This document shows positions 38,171 to 46,090 of a stretch of DNA of 64,000 nucleotides, piece by piece (positions within the stretch are counted from its first letter, which is position 1; every line of letters starts with the position of its first letter). The notes below the pieces were generated by a model, which saw nothing but the letters and a program-made list of their open reading frames with translations, did no database searches and had not been told where the DNA came from. Source of the stretch: Leptospira abararensis. Its GTDB lineage: Bacteria > Spirochaetota > Leptospiria > Leptospirales > Leptospiraceae. Position numbers and translations under genes: made by a program. Location: the NCBI RefSeq assembly GCF_016918735.1, contig NZ_JAFFPR010000060.1:437315-501314 (forward strand), in the 5' to 3' direction.

Positions 38171-39280
38171 ATGAAAAATTTTTTAAGCACAACTCTTTTC
38201 CTTACTTCGATCTTGAAGCAACAGTGTAAAAAACTATTCTTTCTATTTTTTGCAATCGTGTGTTTATTTTTATCCAACTCCTGTAAACAAACTCCAATGG
38301 AAAATATTTGTGATCCACATAGTAAAACAAATATTTCCACCATACTTTTAAAATTCAGTTTACGTGATCCATCCTCTCATTGCGGAATCAATTACTCGAA
38401 GTTAGTCAATTCTCCTTTTGCGGGTTCGGATGGAAGCTCTTGGACGGCAAGAACGATACCAACGGGAAATTGGGCTTCCGTTGCATACGGGAATGGTGTC
38501 TTTGTAGCAGTTGCTGATGGAGTCGGAAGCACAACGGCAGCAACCTCACCAGACGGAATCACATGGACACAACGTACCATGCCAGTGGGTGCCTGGTGGA
38601 TTTCTGTCACCTTTGGGAACGGAATCTTTGTAGCGATAGCTAGTAGCAACAGTACAATTGCAGCAACTTCGCCCGATGGCATCACTTGGACACAAGGAAC
38701 CTTACCTGCTCCTGCAGTCGGATGGCAATCGGTTACCTTTGGGAATGGTCTTTTTGTTGCCATTGATATTTCCAGCACAAGGGCCGCGACATCACCCGAT
38801 GGCATTAACTGGACTCAGCGAACTTTACCAACTACGGATACTTGGTGGGCTGTTACTTACGGGAACGGAATCTTTGTGGCTATCGTTTATGGTAGCAACA
38901 TAGCGGCAACATCACCCGACGGTATTAACTGGACTCAGCGAACTTTACCCAGCACTTCTTCTTGGCAGTCGGTTACTTACGGGAATGGAATCTTTGTGGT
39001 CATAGCTGATAGCAGCAATATTGCGGCAACTTCCCCTGATGGTATCAATTGGACACAGCGAACGTTACCTAGCTCGGCAAATTGGTACTCTGTTACCTTT
39101 GGAAATGGTGTCTTTGTTACAGTTGCCTATAACACCTCAAAGGCGGCTACCTCCACTGACGGCATCAATTGGACGGCGCGCACGTTACCGAACACAACAT
39201 TTTGGTATACTCTTACCTATGGGAATGGTGTCTTTGTAGCACTTTCCTATGGCACTTCCATCGCTGCATCTTCCCCATAA
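38171..39280 (+). CDS. seven-repeat beta-propeller-like lipoprotein
   Basis: A 369-residue exported protein. The signal peptide ends in FLSNSC. After an 85-residue linker come seven repeats of about 41-43 residues (SVTYGNGIFVAI, then SPDGINWTQRTLP), ending with a partial one. The number and length fit a seven-bladed propeller. The DNA is repetitive too (about 123-129 bp unit). The frame is open from a GTG at 38129, but the ATG at 38171 gives a normal signal peptide. Function is unknown; surface exposure is likely. Confidence 0.75.
   Translation: MKNFLSTTLFLTSILKQQCKKLFFLFFAIVCLFLSNSCKQTPMENICDPHSKTNISTILLKFSLRDPSSHCGINYSKLVNSPFAGSDGSSWTARTIPTGNWASVAYGNGVFVAVADGVGSTTAATSPDGITWTQRTMPVGAWWISVTFGNGIFVAIASSNSTIAATSPDGITWTQGTLPAPAVGWQSVTFGNGLFVAIDISSTRAATSPDGINWTQRTLPTTDTWWAVTYGNGIFVAIVYGSNIAATSPDGINWTQRTLPSTSSWQSVTYGNGIFVVIADSSNIAATSPDGINWTQRTLPSSANWYSVTFGNGVFVTVAYNTSKAATSTDGINWTARTLPNTTFWYTLTYGNGVFVALSYGTSIAASSP
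38444..39278 (+). repeat. tandem repeats inside the propeller lipoprotein gene
   Basis: Seven tandem coding units of about 123-129 bp, marked by GGGAATGG or GGGAACGG and by TGGACACA or TGGACTCA near each blade end. Neighbouring units (for example 38790-39060) are the most alike, which fits unequal exchange or gene conversion. Confidence 0.7.
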
Positions 39281-39470
39281 TCTGGTTGTAAGATAGTTTA
39301 TGAGGATTCTCGCAGATGGAAATCTAAAGCCTGGAGTTTCCGACCAACCAACTAACGCATATTAATTACATATATTTCCTTCATTTTGTATACAAATATA
39401 CTGGGTCTGTATACAGCCAAAGTTTAAATTCAAATTGAATTCTTTTTCATTTGAAACTTCCATTTAATTT

Positions 39471-40481
39471 ATGACAAACATAAGAAAAATAAATTTGGGC
39501 GAACAAGGATTAGCTGTTCCTATCGAAGGACTCGGTTGTATGGGAATGTCCACAATGGCTGAAATGAATATTTATGGTGTTGCGGGTGAAAAAGAATCCA
39601 TCGCTACAATTCACCGTGCTTTTGAATTGGGTGTAAACTTTTTAGATACAGCTGATTTATATGGTCCTCTGAAAAATGAGAGACTGATTGCAAAAGCAAC
39701 CAAAGGCAATCGTAATGCCTATATACTTGCGACCAAGTTCGGTTACGAAGTAGATGACAACGAACAACTCACCTGGCAAATCAATGGAAAGCCAGAATAT
39801 GTAAAAAAAGCTTTGGAACGTTCTTTAAAAAGTTTAGACACAGATTATGTTGATTTGTATTACCTCCATAGACTGGATCCCAATACACCAATCGAAGATA
39901 CAGTCGGCGCCATGTCCCAACTTGTCAAAGAAGGAAAAGTGCGTTACATCGGACTCTCGGAAGTTTCTTCCGCCACTATCAGACGTGCCCATAAAATCCA
40001 TCCATTAACAGCCGTTCAAACAGAATATTCTTTATTCGAAAGAGAAGTAGAAAGTTCAGGGATTTTAGCGACTATGCGAGAACTGGGAATCGGACTTGTC
40101 GCCTATTCTCCGCTCAGTAGAGGTTTTTTAACTGGAGAAATCAAAACCCCTGAGGATTTTGATGCAAACGATTTTAGAAGAAATTTTCCACGTTACCAAG
40201 GAGAACAATTTTATAAAAATTTAGAATTGGTAAATCAAATCAAAAAAATAGCAACTGGGAAAGGAATTACTCCTTCCCAACTGGCAATTGCTTGGGTACT
40301 CTCAAAAGATGTGGTTGCCATTCCAGGAACAAAACGAGTCAAATATGTAGAGGAAAATATTTCGGCAGCCAATATTGTTTTAAACACAGAAGAACTCGAC
40401 CAACTGGAATCGATCATTCCCCTAGGTACGTCTACCGGAGATCGTTATGATGCGGCCTCTATGACTTTCTTAGATCGTTAA
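39471..40481 (+). CDS. aldo/keto reductase
   Basis: NADPH-dependent oxidoreductase of 336 residues. The catalytic tetrad is visible: Asp and Tyr in FLDTADLYGP, Lys in ATKFGY, and His in YLHRLDP. The cofactor end has VAIPGTKRVKYVEENI. It resembles the YakC/AKR13-like group. The AraC-type gene that follows (63 nt) may regulate it. Confidence 0.92.
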   Translation: MTNIRKINLGEQGLAVPIEGLGCMGMSTMAEMNIYGVAGEKESIATIHRAFELGVNFLDTADLYGPLKNERLIAKATKGNRNAYILATKFGYEVDDNEQLTWQINGKPEYVKKALERSLKSLDTDYVDLYYLHRLDPNTPIEDTVGAMSQLVKEGKVRYIGLSEVSSATIRRAHKIHPLTAVQTEYSLFEREVESSGILATMRELGIGLVAYSPLSRGFLTGEIKTPEDFDANDFRRNFPRYQGEQFYKNLELVNQIKKIATGKGITPSQLAIAWVLSKDVVAIPGTKRVKYVEENISAANIVLNTEELDQLESIIPLGTSTGDRYDAASMTFLDR

Positions 40482-40544
40482 AAGAATTTGCGGGAGTACA
40501 AAACTCATCCTATTTTTTCTCCCGCTCACCCATTGGATAAGATT

Positions 40545-41462
40545 ATGACAACAAAAGGACTGATTACATTTGATTCCATTGGTGCTTATCACAAAGCTTT
40601 GGATTTACCTAAACCACAACATCCACTGGTATCCATTATGAAATTTACTGGGACAACAATGAGTCCCTATTTTTTGGAAAATAAATTTGTTTATGACTTT
40701 TATATGATTTCGATTAAAAAAAATATCAAAGGTACCATTCGGTATGGGAGACAAAATTATGATTTTAGTGAAGGAATCATGAGTTTGAGTGCCCCCAAAC
40801 AAGTATTTTCTTTTGATGAGTCTACAGATGTTTCCGAACTATCAGGGTGGGGTTTGATTTTTCATGCGGATTTGATTCGCCATTCCCATCTAGCAAAACA
40901 AATCAAAAACTATGGTTTCTTTTCCTATGAAACACACGAAGCACTGCATCTATCCGACAAAGAAGAAGCGATAATTGAAACGATTATGAAAAATATCGAA
41001 GAGGAATACCTCACTCCTATTGATACATTCAGTCAGGATCTAATGATATCCCATATCGAAGTTCTTCTCAATTATGCCAATCGATTTTATAATAGACAGT
41101 TTATCACCCGCAAACATACCAATGACGATCTTTTGATTCGATTGGAGGGTTTGTTAAATGAGTATTTTGACAGTAATCAGGTGCAACAACTTGGATTACC
41201 GACAGTTAAATATCTTTCTTTCCAACTGAATGTCTCACCTAACTATTTAAGTGATCTCTTGAGGATGAGCACAGGCCAAAATACCCAACAGCACATTCAT
41301 ACTTGGGTCATAGAAAGGGCAAAAGAAAAATTGGCCACTACTGCGCTTTCTGTGAATGAAATTGCAATTCAATTGGGATTCGAATACCCACAATATTTCA
41401 GTAGACTTTTCAAAACAAAAACAACTCTCACTCCGAAAGAATTCAGAAATTCATTCAATTGA
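40545..41462 (+). CDS. AraC-family transcriptional regulator
   Basis: A 305-residue regulator. The N-terminal part (1-190) is a ligand-binding domain beginning MTTKGLITFDSIG, like regulators that sit next to reductase genes. The C-terminal pair of helix-turn-helices includes TVKYLSFQLNVSPNYLSDLL, RMSTGQNTQQHIHTWVIERA and LSVNEIAIQLGFEYPQYFS. The start at ATG 40545 matches the family; the frame opens at a TTG (40488) just after the reductase stop. It is probably linked to the aldo/keto reductase. Confidence 0.85.
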   Translation: MTTKGLITFDSIGAYHKALDLPKPQHPLVSIMKFTGTTMSPYFLENKFVYDFYMISIKKNIKGTIRYGRQNYDFSEGIMSLSAPKQVFSFDESTDVSELSGWGLIFHADLIRHSHLAKQIKNYGFFSYETHEALHLSDKEEAIIETIMKNIEEEYLTPIDTFSQDLMISHIEVLLNYANRFYNRQFITRKHTNDDLLIRLEGLLNEYFDSNQVQQLGLPTVKYLSFQLNVSPNYLSDLLRMSTGQNTQQHIHTWVIERAKEKLATTALSVNEIAIQLGFEYPQYFSRLFKTKTTLTPKEFRNSFN

Positions 41463-41739
41463 AATCAATTGATCTTAATTTCATTTTGAATACTCGAAGC
41501 CTGCCATTCCACAAAAGATACAAAGGGTAACACTCTACCATGGGCTCTCAAAACTAAAAAGAATAACAGTTTATTAAAACTATAGAGTATACTTCTCCAA
41601 GTTTTAATAATAAACAGCTTGAAGATAATTTCGTCTTTGGTAAATCTTTTAGAATTGCTCTTTACGAAACACTGAATCATATTAAGGCAAAATTTCGCAG
41701 AACAGCAAATAACCAATTCAATCGCAGAGGAAATGAATC
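41463..41739. other. non-coding stretch with a long inverted repeat
   Basis: GTTTATTAAAACT (41569-41581) and AGTTTTAATAATAAAC (41600-41615) can pair with one or two bulges. This may terminate the AraC transcript. An 83-codon minus-strand frame here has no ribosome-binding site or recognisable family. Confidence 0.4.
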
Positions 41740-42192
41740 ATGGCCAAAAACAAGTTACTCAGAATGGACAATGTCAGTATCGTCGTAAAATCCTTGGATG
41801 AAGCTATTTCTTTTTTTGAAGAGATAGGACTTAAGCTTGAAGGGCGAGGCACGATAGAAGGGGAATGGGCAGGTCGAGTCACTGGCATTAGTTCGCAATG
41901 TGTAGAAATTGCTATGATGGTTACCCCCGATGGCCATAGCAAAATTGAACTTTCACAGTTTCTAAACCCACCTACAATTGCAGATCATAGGACAGCTCCA
42001 GTAAACTCACTCGGTTATCTGCGAGTGATGTTCACCGTTGAAGACATTGACGAAATGGTATCTAGACTTACTAAACATGGTGCGAAACTCGTTGGTGAAG
42101 TGGTTCAATATGAAGACATGTATCGACTCTGCTATATTCGTGGAACCGAAGGAATTTTAATTGGTTTAGCCGAAGAACTCGGTAACAAATAA
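41740..42192 (+). CDS. VOC-superfamily (glyoxalase-like) protein
   Basis: A 150-residue protein with two beta-alpha-beta-beta-beta modules: MDNVSIVVKSLDEAISFFEE and LGYLRVMFTVEDIDEMVSRL. Metal-site-like residues are present (for example Glu in SKIELSQF and Glu in GILIGLAEE), but the substrate is unknown. GAGGA-type purines precede the ATG. The DUF2200 gene follows after 10 nt. Confidence 0.82.
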   Translation: MAKNKLLRMDNVSIVVKSLDEAISFFEEIGLKLEGRGTIEGEWAGRVTGISSQCVEIAMMVTPDGHSKIELSQFLNPPTIADHRTAPVNSLGYLRVMFTVEDIDEMVSRLTKHGAKLVGEVVQYEDMYRLCYIRGTEGILIGLAEELGNK

Positions 42193-42202
42193 GGTTAAAT
42201 TC

Positions 42203-42568
42203 ATGCAACCAACCGCCGAACACAATCAAAGAATGGCTCAAATGACTTTTGCCTCGGTGTATCCTCTTTATTTAACTAAAATAGAAAAAAAGGGCAGAAC
42301 AAAAAAAGAACTAAACCAAGTGATTGAATGGTTAACGTCTTTTGATGAGAAGAAGATAAAAGAATTAATGGAGAAGAACGTAACTTTCCAAACATTCTTT
42401 GAGAAAGCTAAATTAAATAAAAATGCAGACCTCATCAAAGGAATGATTTGTGGATATCGTATCGAGGAAATTCAAAATCCGATCACTAGGCAAGTTAGAT
42501 ACTTGGACAAACTTGTGGATGAATTAGCAAAAGGCAAAGTGATAGAGAAGATTTTAAGGAATGGATAA
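42203..42568 (+). CDS. DUF2200 family protein
   Basis: A 121-residue soluble protein. MTFASVYPLYLTKIEKKGRT (residues 14-33), VIEWLTSFDEKKI, IKGMICGYRIEEIQNPI and VRYLDKLVDELAKGKVIEKI match the DUF2200 family closely. Its role is unknown. The start after the VOC stop is 10 nt away, implying one transcript. An R2 element begins 4 nt after its stop. Confidence 0.85.
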   Translation: MQPTAEHNQRMAQMTFASVYPLYLTKIEKKGRTKKELNQVIEWLTSFDEKKIKELMEKNVTFQTFFEKAKLNKNADLIKGMICGYRIEEIQNPITRQVRYLDKLVDELAKGKVIEKILRNG

Positions 42569-42572
42569 AGAG

Positions 42573-42679
42573 GCATTTCGATACGGCCTTCGGCCTACTC
42601 AATGCCCTAGTTGTATTAATCATCATAGCAACGGTCGTTTCGGTCGTTGAGTAGCGAAGCGTACCGAAACGCGAAACGA
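42573..42679 (+). mobile_element. R2 palindromic element, copy B (solo)
   Basis: Same arms as copy A: GCATTTCGATACGGCC and TTCGGCCTACTCAATGC on the left, CGTTTCGGTCGTTGAGTAG to GCGAAACGA on the right, with an unrelated centre about 13 nt shorter. No nuclease gene follows; the next feature is R1 copy 6. It starts immediately after DUF2200, which looks like a clean insertion. Confidence 0.65.
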
Positions 42680-42738
42680 CCAATAACAAAATGTGGCCGG
42701 CATTTTCACCTAACATATACGATGATTTAAAAATCCCT

Positions 42739-42843
42739 GCACCAGGGATTGTAGAGGAAATCGAAGCGAAAGCGAAGATTGGAACGGAAAGCCCGGTCGG
42801 TTCTAAGGTCCAATCGGTAAATGGAATCCAATACGAGGCGCCC
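42739..42843 (+). repeat. R1 dispersed structured repeat, copy 6 (long form)
   Basis: GCACCAGGGATT, AGAGGAAATC, hairpin GAAGC-GAAAGC-GAA, GATTGGAACGGA, AAGCCCGGTC, a 37-nt variable stretch and GAGGCGCCC. It lies 59 nt after R2 copy B. Confidence 0.75.
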
Positions 42844-43005
42844 GGACTCTCTCAATACTCTCGATTGATCACCTACTGGACTTTTTAGACCCATTCTATA
42901 TTTAATTTTCCTAAATTGGATTTTGCTATCTCTTCTTGACAATTCGTCTGATAAATGATCTGCTGATTGAGTTCTAAATATTTGAAATTCCTGTTAGGTT
43001 CCCTT
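42844..43005. other. upstream region of the oxygen-sensing pair
   Basis: Short AT-rich section with TCTTGACAATTCGTC (possible -35 TTGACA near 42934). No gene seen. Confidence 0.35.
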
Positions 43006-43611
43006 ATGGCTGACGATGAGACAAAAGATTTTTTTCGAAAGATCATTTTTACCAATGAAGAGATTTTAAAACTAAGGAATTTACTTTATAGTTTAAAAAT
43101 TCGGGCTCTCAATGCACAGATTCTTTCTGCAAACTCAGGGGCATTTGCGGTAAGTTATGGTGTTGTATCGGCGGAAATCATTCATTTCAATCACAAAATC
43201 CAAGAAGTCAACGAAAGGTTAACCAATGCGATCAATGTTGTCATCAAGATGGCAAGTGAAATGCAAAAAATTTCCAAGGTGTATCATTTGATGCAGCTAA
43301 CAGTCGAAACTTGTAATCGAAGAAAAGTTGATCCTAGTCATTTTAAAAATATTGAGTCTAGTTTACGATACCGCAACGAAGAAAAGGAAATGTTAGATTC
43401 ACAGTTGCGAAAAGAATTTAATGCCATTCAAAATATAGTGAAAAGTTCGACTAAACTTTGTTTGGAAGGACGTACGGTTTCTTTACAAACTCGTATTGAA
43501 TCGGCAACCATCGTCGAAAATCAAAAATTATTTTTAGCAGTTGCAGAAAGTTTTGATGGAGCTTTAAATATCATCGAATCTTCCTATCGTTATCTTGCAA
43601 AACTCTGGTAA
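43006..43611 (+). CDS. chemoreceptor-tip-like helical protein
   Basis: A 201-residue, fully helical, soluble protein. The segment KIRALNAQILSANSG then AFAVSYGVVSAEI (residues 31-58) lines up with the chemoreceptor tip [13 protein letters not shown] then GFAVVAEEV, with three residues missing where GEHGRG would be. No membrane or sensor domain is present. The ATG at 43006 (MADDETKDFF) has TTAGG upstream; the frame extends to a TTG at 42967. The ODP-like gene starts 3 nt after its stop, so the two very probably work together. Confidence 0.65.
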   Translation: MADDETKDFFRKIIFTNEEILKLRNLLYSLKIRALNAQILSANSGAFAVSYGVVSAEIIHFNHKIQEVNERLTNAINVVIKMASEMQKISKVYHLMQLTVETCNRRKVDPSHFKNIESSLRYRNEEKEMLDSQLRKEFNAIQNIVKSSTKLCLEGRTVSLQTRIESATIVENQKLFLAVAESFDGALNIIESSYRYLAKLW

Positions 43612-43614
43612 ACC

Positions 43615-44370
43615 ATGAAAAAAATTCAAACTATCTATTCGAATAATGACCACAAATGGTCAGTGATTGCAAGAGATCCAGCCAAACCCAATTGGCTCAT
43701 TGATACAAATGAATACTTGATTGAGTCAGATGGAATGGGACTACTGACAGACCCAGGGGGAAGCGAAATTTTTCCCGAAGTTTTTTCTGCTCTGGTAGAA
43801 GTATTTCCGGCTTCACAAATTAAAAATATTTTTGCATCTCACCAAGATCCTGATATTGTTTCCTCTATTTCTTTATGGTTGGAAGTCAATCCATCAATTC
43901 GTTGTTATGTGAGTTGGCTTTGGACAGGTTTTTTACCTCACTTTGGAGGAAATGCAGAAACTTACATTCCTATGCCCGATGAAGGAATGGAAATCATTCA
44001 CCAAAACATTAAACTTAGGTCCATCCCCGCCCATTTTTTACATAGCGCGGGAAACTTAAATCTTTGGGATCCAAAAGCAAAAATATTGTTCAGTGGTGAT
44101 GTGGGTGCCGCCTTACTTCCTGTCGATGAAACTGATTTGATTGTAAAAGATTTTGATAAACACATTCGGTTTATGGAAAAATTTCACAAACGTTGGATGG
44201 CTTCGGAACAGGCCAAACTCGCTTGGTGTGAACGAATCTCTAATCTCAAACCGGATATGCTTTGTCCACAACATGGCTCTGTATTCCAAGGCCCTGATGT
44301 AGAAAGGTTCATCCAATGGTTTTCGGAATTAAAGATTGGAATGGATGCTTTGGAACTTCCTAAGGCATAA
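43615..44370 (+). CDS. ODP-like diiron MBL-fold protein (putative oxygen sensor)
   Basis: A 251-residue metallo-beta-lactamase-fold protein of the flavodiiron type without a flavodoxin domain. Metal-site residues appear in the right order and spacing: His76, Asp78, Asp80 (SHQDPD), His143 (HFLHSAGN), Asp162 (LFSGDVGAAL) and His220 (CPQHGS). The first acidic ligand is Asp rather than the Glu of flavodiiron proteins. ODP of Treponema denticola is a diiron O2 sensor that pairs with a sensor-less chemoreceptor. The neighbouring tip-like gene fits that model; function here is inferred. Confidence 0.78.
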   Translation: MKKIQTIYSNNDHKWSVIARDPAKPNWLIDTNEYLIESDGMGLLTDPGGSEIFPEVFSALVEVFPASQIKNIFASHQDPDIVSSISLWLEVNPSIRCYVSWLWTGFLPHFGGNAETYIPMPDEGMEIIHQNIKLRSIPAHFLHSAGNLNLWDPKAKILFSGDVGAALLPVDETDLIVKDFDKHIRFMEKFHKRWMASEQAKLAWCERISNLKPDMLCPQHGSVFQGPDVERFIQWFSELKIGMDALELPKA

Positions 44371-44384
44371 GTGAAGCAAACTAT

Positions 44385-45791
44385 CTAAAGAAAAGTCAAA
44401 TTCCACTGAACTCCGCCGGGACTGATAGATCCCATAGAAGTGAGCTCACCTGTGGATTGGTTGATGCTAAACTGACTTAGTTGCGCGCCGTTATTTGCTA
44501 CATAAGCAAAACGTCCTGACGGATCAATCACCATAAATCGCAAACTACCTGTGATTCCCGTCACACTAGATGAATAAGAAATTTTTCCCGTTTTAGGTTC
44601 TATCGTATAACAAGAAATAATACCCTCATTGATATGCAATAAATAATAAAAACGACCGTTCGGATGGATTGCGGAACTGTTGATACTCATACCATGAAAA
44701 ACGGAATCCACAAAACCCATATTACCTGTATTGCCATCAAAGTTTAAAATGGTTACAGCCGGATAGGAACCTACATATAAATAGGTTCCGTTTGGATGAG
44801 TCGAAATATGACCGGAGCCATCATTAGGAAAAGTTGGACTAATCCCTGCTTGCGATAAACTTCCATCTGCATAATTGATTCGATACGAAACGATTTCCGT
44901 TGCTGTGGGACTTACATAGAAGATAAAATTTCCATTCCTAGAAATTTGAATTTGCGTGTGTCCAATGATGGTTGGATAGACATTTAAAAAACTAAGCGTA
45001 CCATCGGTATTAATGGCGTAAGCACGAATGGCCTGAGTTCCTTCAGAAGCTAAATACAAATACTTTCCGTCCGGAGTAATGACTAAATTTCGTGGACTTA
45101 ACCCAGCTGATACAGTAGCGGGACTATTTAGAGACAAAACGCCCGTACTTTGATTAATTAGAAATTGGGAAATACTAGCACCACCAAAATCACTAGTGAA
45201 TAAAAAATTTCCAGCGGGATCTACACCGATCCCCGTTGGCTGAGAAGTCCCAACCAAAATCGTAGGATTCGCAGTTAATATTCCAGTAGATTCATTCATA
45301 GTCAAATGGCCAACTCGATTTGCTATATCCAAACTCGTATAAACATATCCCGAATACACTGTGATATCAGAATTTGCGCGAGCCCTTCCATCAGCTGAAG
45401 TGGCAATAATCGAGACTTTTCCATTCCCAATTCCTAAAACAAACCCGTTGGCATCCACAGTGGCAACAGAACTATTACTACTCGACCATTGGAAGGTGGA
45501 ATCTGTTTTGTTACCGTACATATAGTACTGAGCTTCCAGTTGTAAACTGTTTCCTTTACGAATTCCGGCCCAGGTGTGGTTTAGTTCGACTACGGAATTG
45601 GAATTGGCAAGTAAGGCCCATAGATAAAACAAAGATTGGGAGGAAGGGTCTTTTCCGGGACAAAGTAAATCTCGAACGATAGGATTAAGGAGACAGCCAT
45701 TAAACGAAAATAAACATCCAATCAAATACAAAGATGGTAAATACCGCAAGAAACCCGAAATTCTAAATTGATTGAGTAACAATCTCTTCAT
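44385..45791 (-). CDS. lipoprotein with Big2-like domain and lactonase-like propeller
   Basis: A 468-residue exported protein. The N-terminus has a signal peptide ending FNGC. Residues about 65-145 form an immunoglobulin-like Big2 domain (FQWSSSNSSVATVDANGFVL, GNGKVSIIATSADG). The rest is a beta-propeller of the 6-phosphogluconolactonase-like type, with repeats such as GVDPAGNFLFTSDFGGASIS and LVITPDGKYLYLASE. Such proteins in Leptospira are usually surface lipoproteins of unknown role. The ATG at 45791 is preferred to a TTG at 45803. Confidence 0.75.
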   Translation of the reverse strand: MKRLLLNQFRISGFLRYLPSLYLIGCLFSFNGCLLNPIVRDLLCPGKDPSSQSLFYLWALLANSNSVVELNHTWAGIRKGNSLQLEAQYYMYGNKTDSTFQWSSSNSSVATVDANGFVLGIGNGKVSIIATSADGRARANSDITVYSGYVYTSLDIANRVGHLTMNESTGILTANPTILVGTSQPTGIGVDPAGNFLFTSDFGGASISQFLINQSTGVLSLNSPATVSAGLSPRNLVITPDGKYLYLASEGTQAIRAYAINTDGTLSFLNVYPTIIGHTQIQISRNGNFIFYVSPTATEIVSYRINYADGSLSQAGISPTFPNDGSGHISTHPNGTYLYVGSYPAVTILNFDGNTGNMGFVDSVFHGMSINSSAIHPNGRFYYLLHINEGIISCYTIEPKTGKISYSSSVTGITGSLRFMVIDPSGRFAYVANNGAQLSQFSINQSTGELTSMGSISPGGVQWNLTFL

Positions 45792-45884
45792 CCTAACCAA
45801 CAAACATAAGTAAAGCGGATTCGCTAGAATGTCATTCCTAAAATATAGAAACGTTGGTAAAAAATATCTGTTTTGAACTGTGTC

Positions 45885-45988
45885 AGCGCCAGGGATTTCA
45901 GTGGAAATCGAAGCGAAGCGGCGAGTGGAACGGAAAGCCCGGTCGCTTAAGAAAAGAGTATTTCGATTAGATAGATTTCGAGGCGCCC
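45885..45988 (+). repeat. R1 dispersed structured repeat, copy 7 (long form)
   Basis: GCGCCAGGGATTTCA, GTGGAAATC, GAAGCGAAGCGGCGA, GTGGAACGGA, AAGCCCGGTC, a 30-nt variable stretch and GAGGCGCCC. The hairpin is degenerate here. It lies between the divergent lactonase-like and antiporter genes. Confidence 0.75.
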
Positions 45989-46090
45989 CAAATTAGGGAA
46001 CGGTGGCAAATCTGTGGATTTACTTGAACTTTATCGCATTTTTGATCGTCTGAAGAAGGCAAGGTATTATTTTATAAACGTAAGATCCCC

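Noticed and set aside
41465..41716. An 83-codon minus-strand frame between the AraC and VOC genes
   Set aside because: No family, no ribosome-binding site, AT-rich composition, and a long inverted repeat inside it; treated as non-coding.
8271..45988. R1 repeats as integron attC sites
   Set aside because: They lack paired RYYYAAC/GTTRRRY ends, are dispersed rather than arrayed, and do not flank single promoterless genes next to the recombinase.
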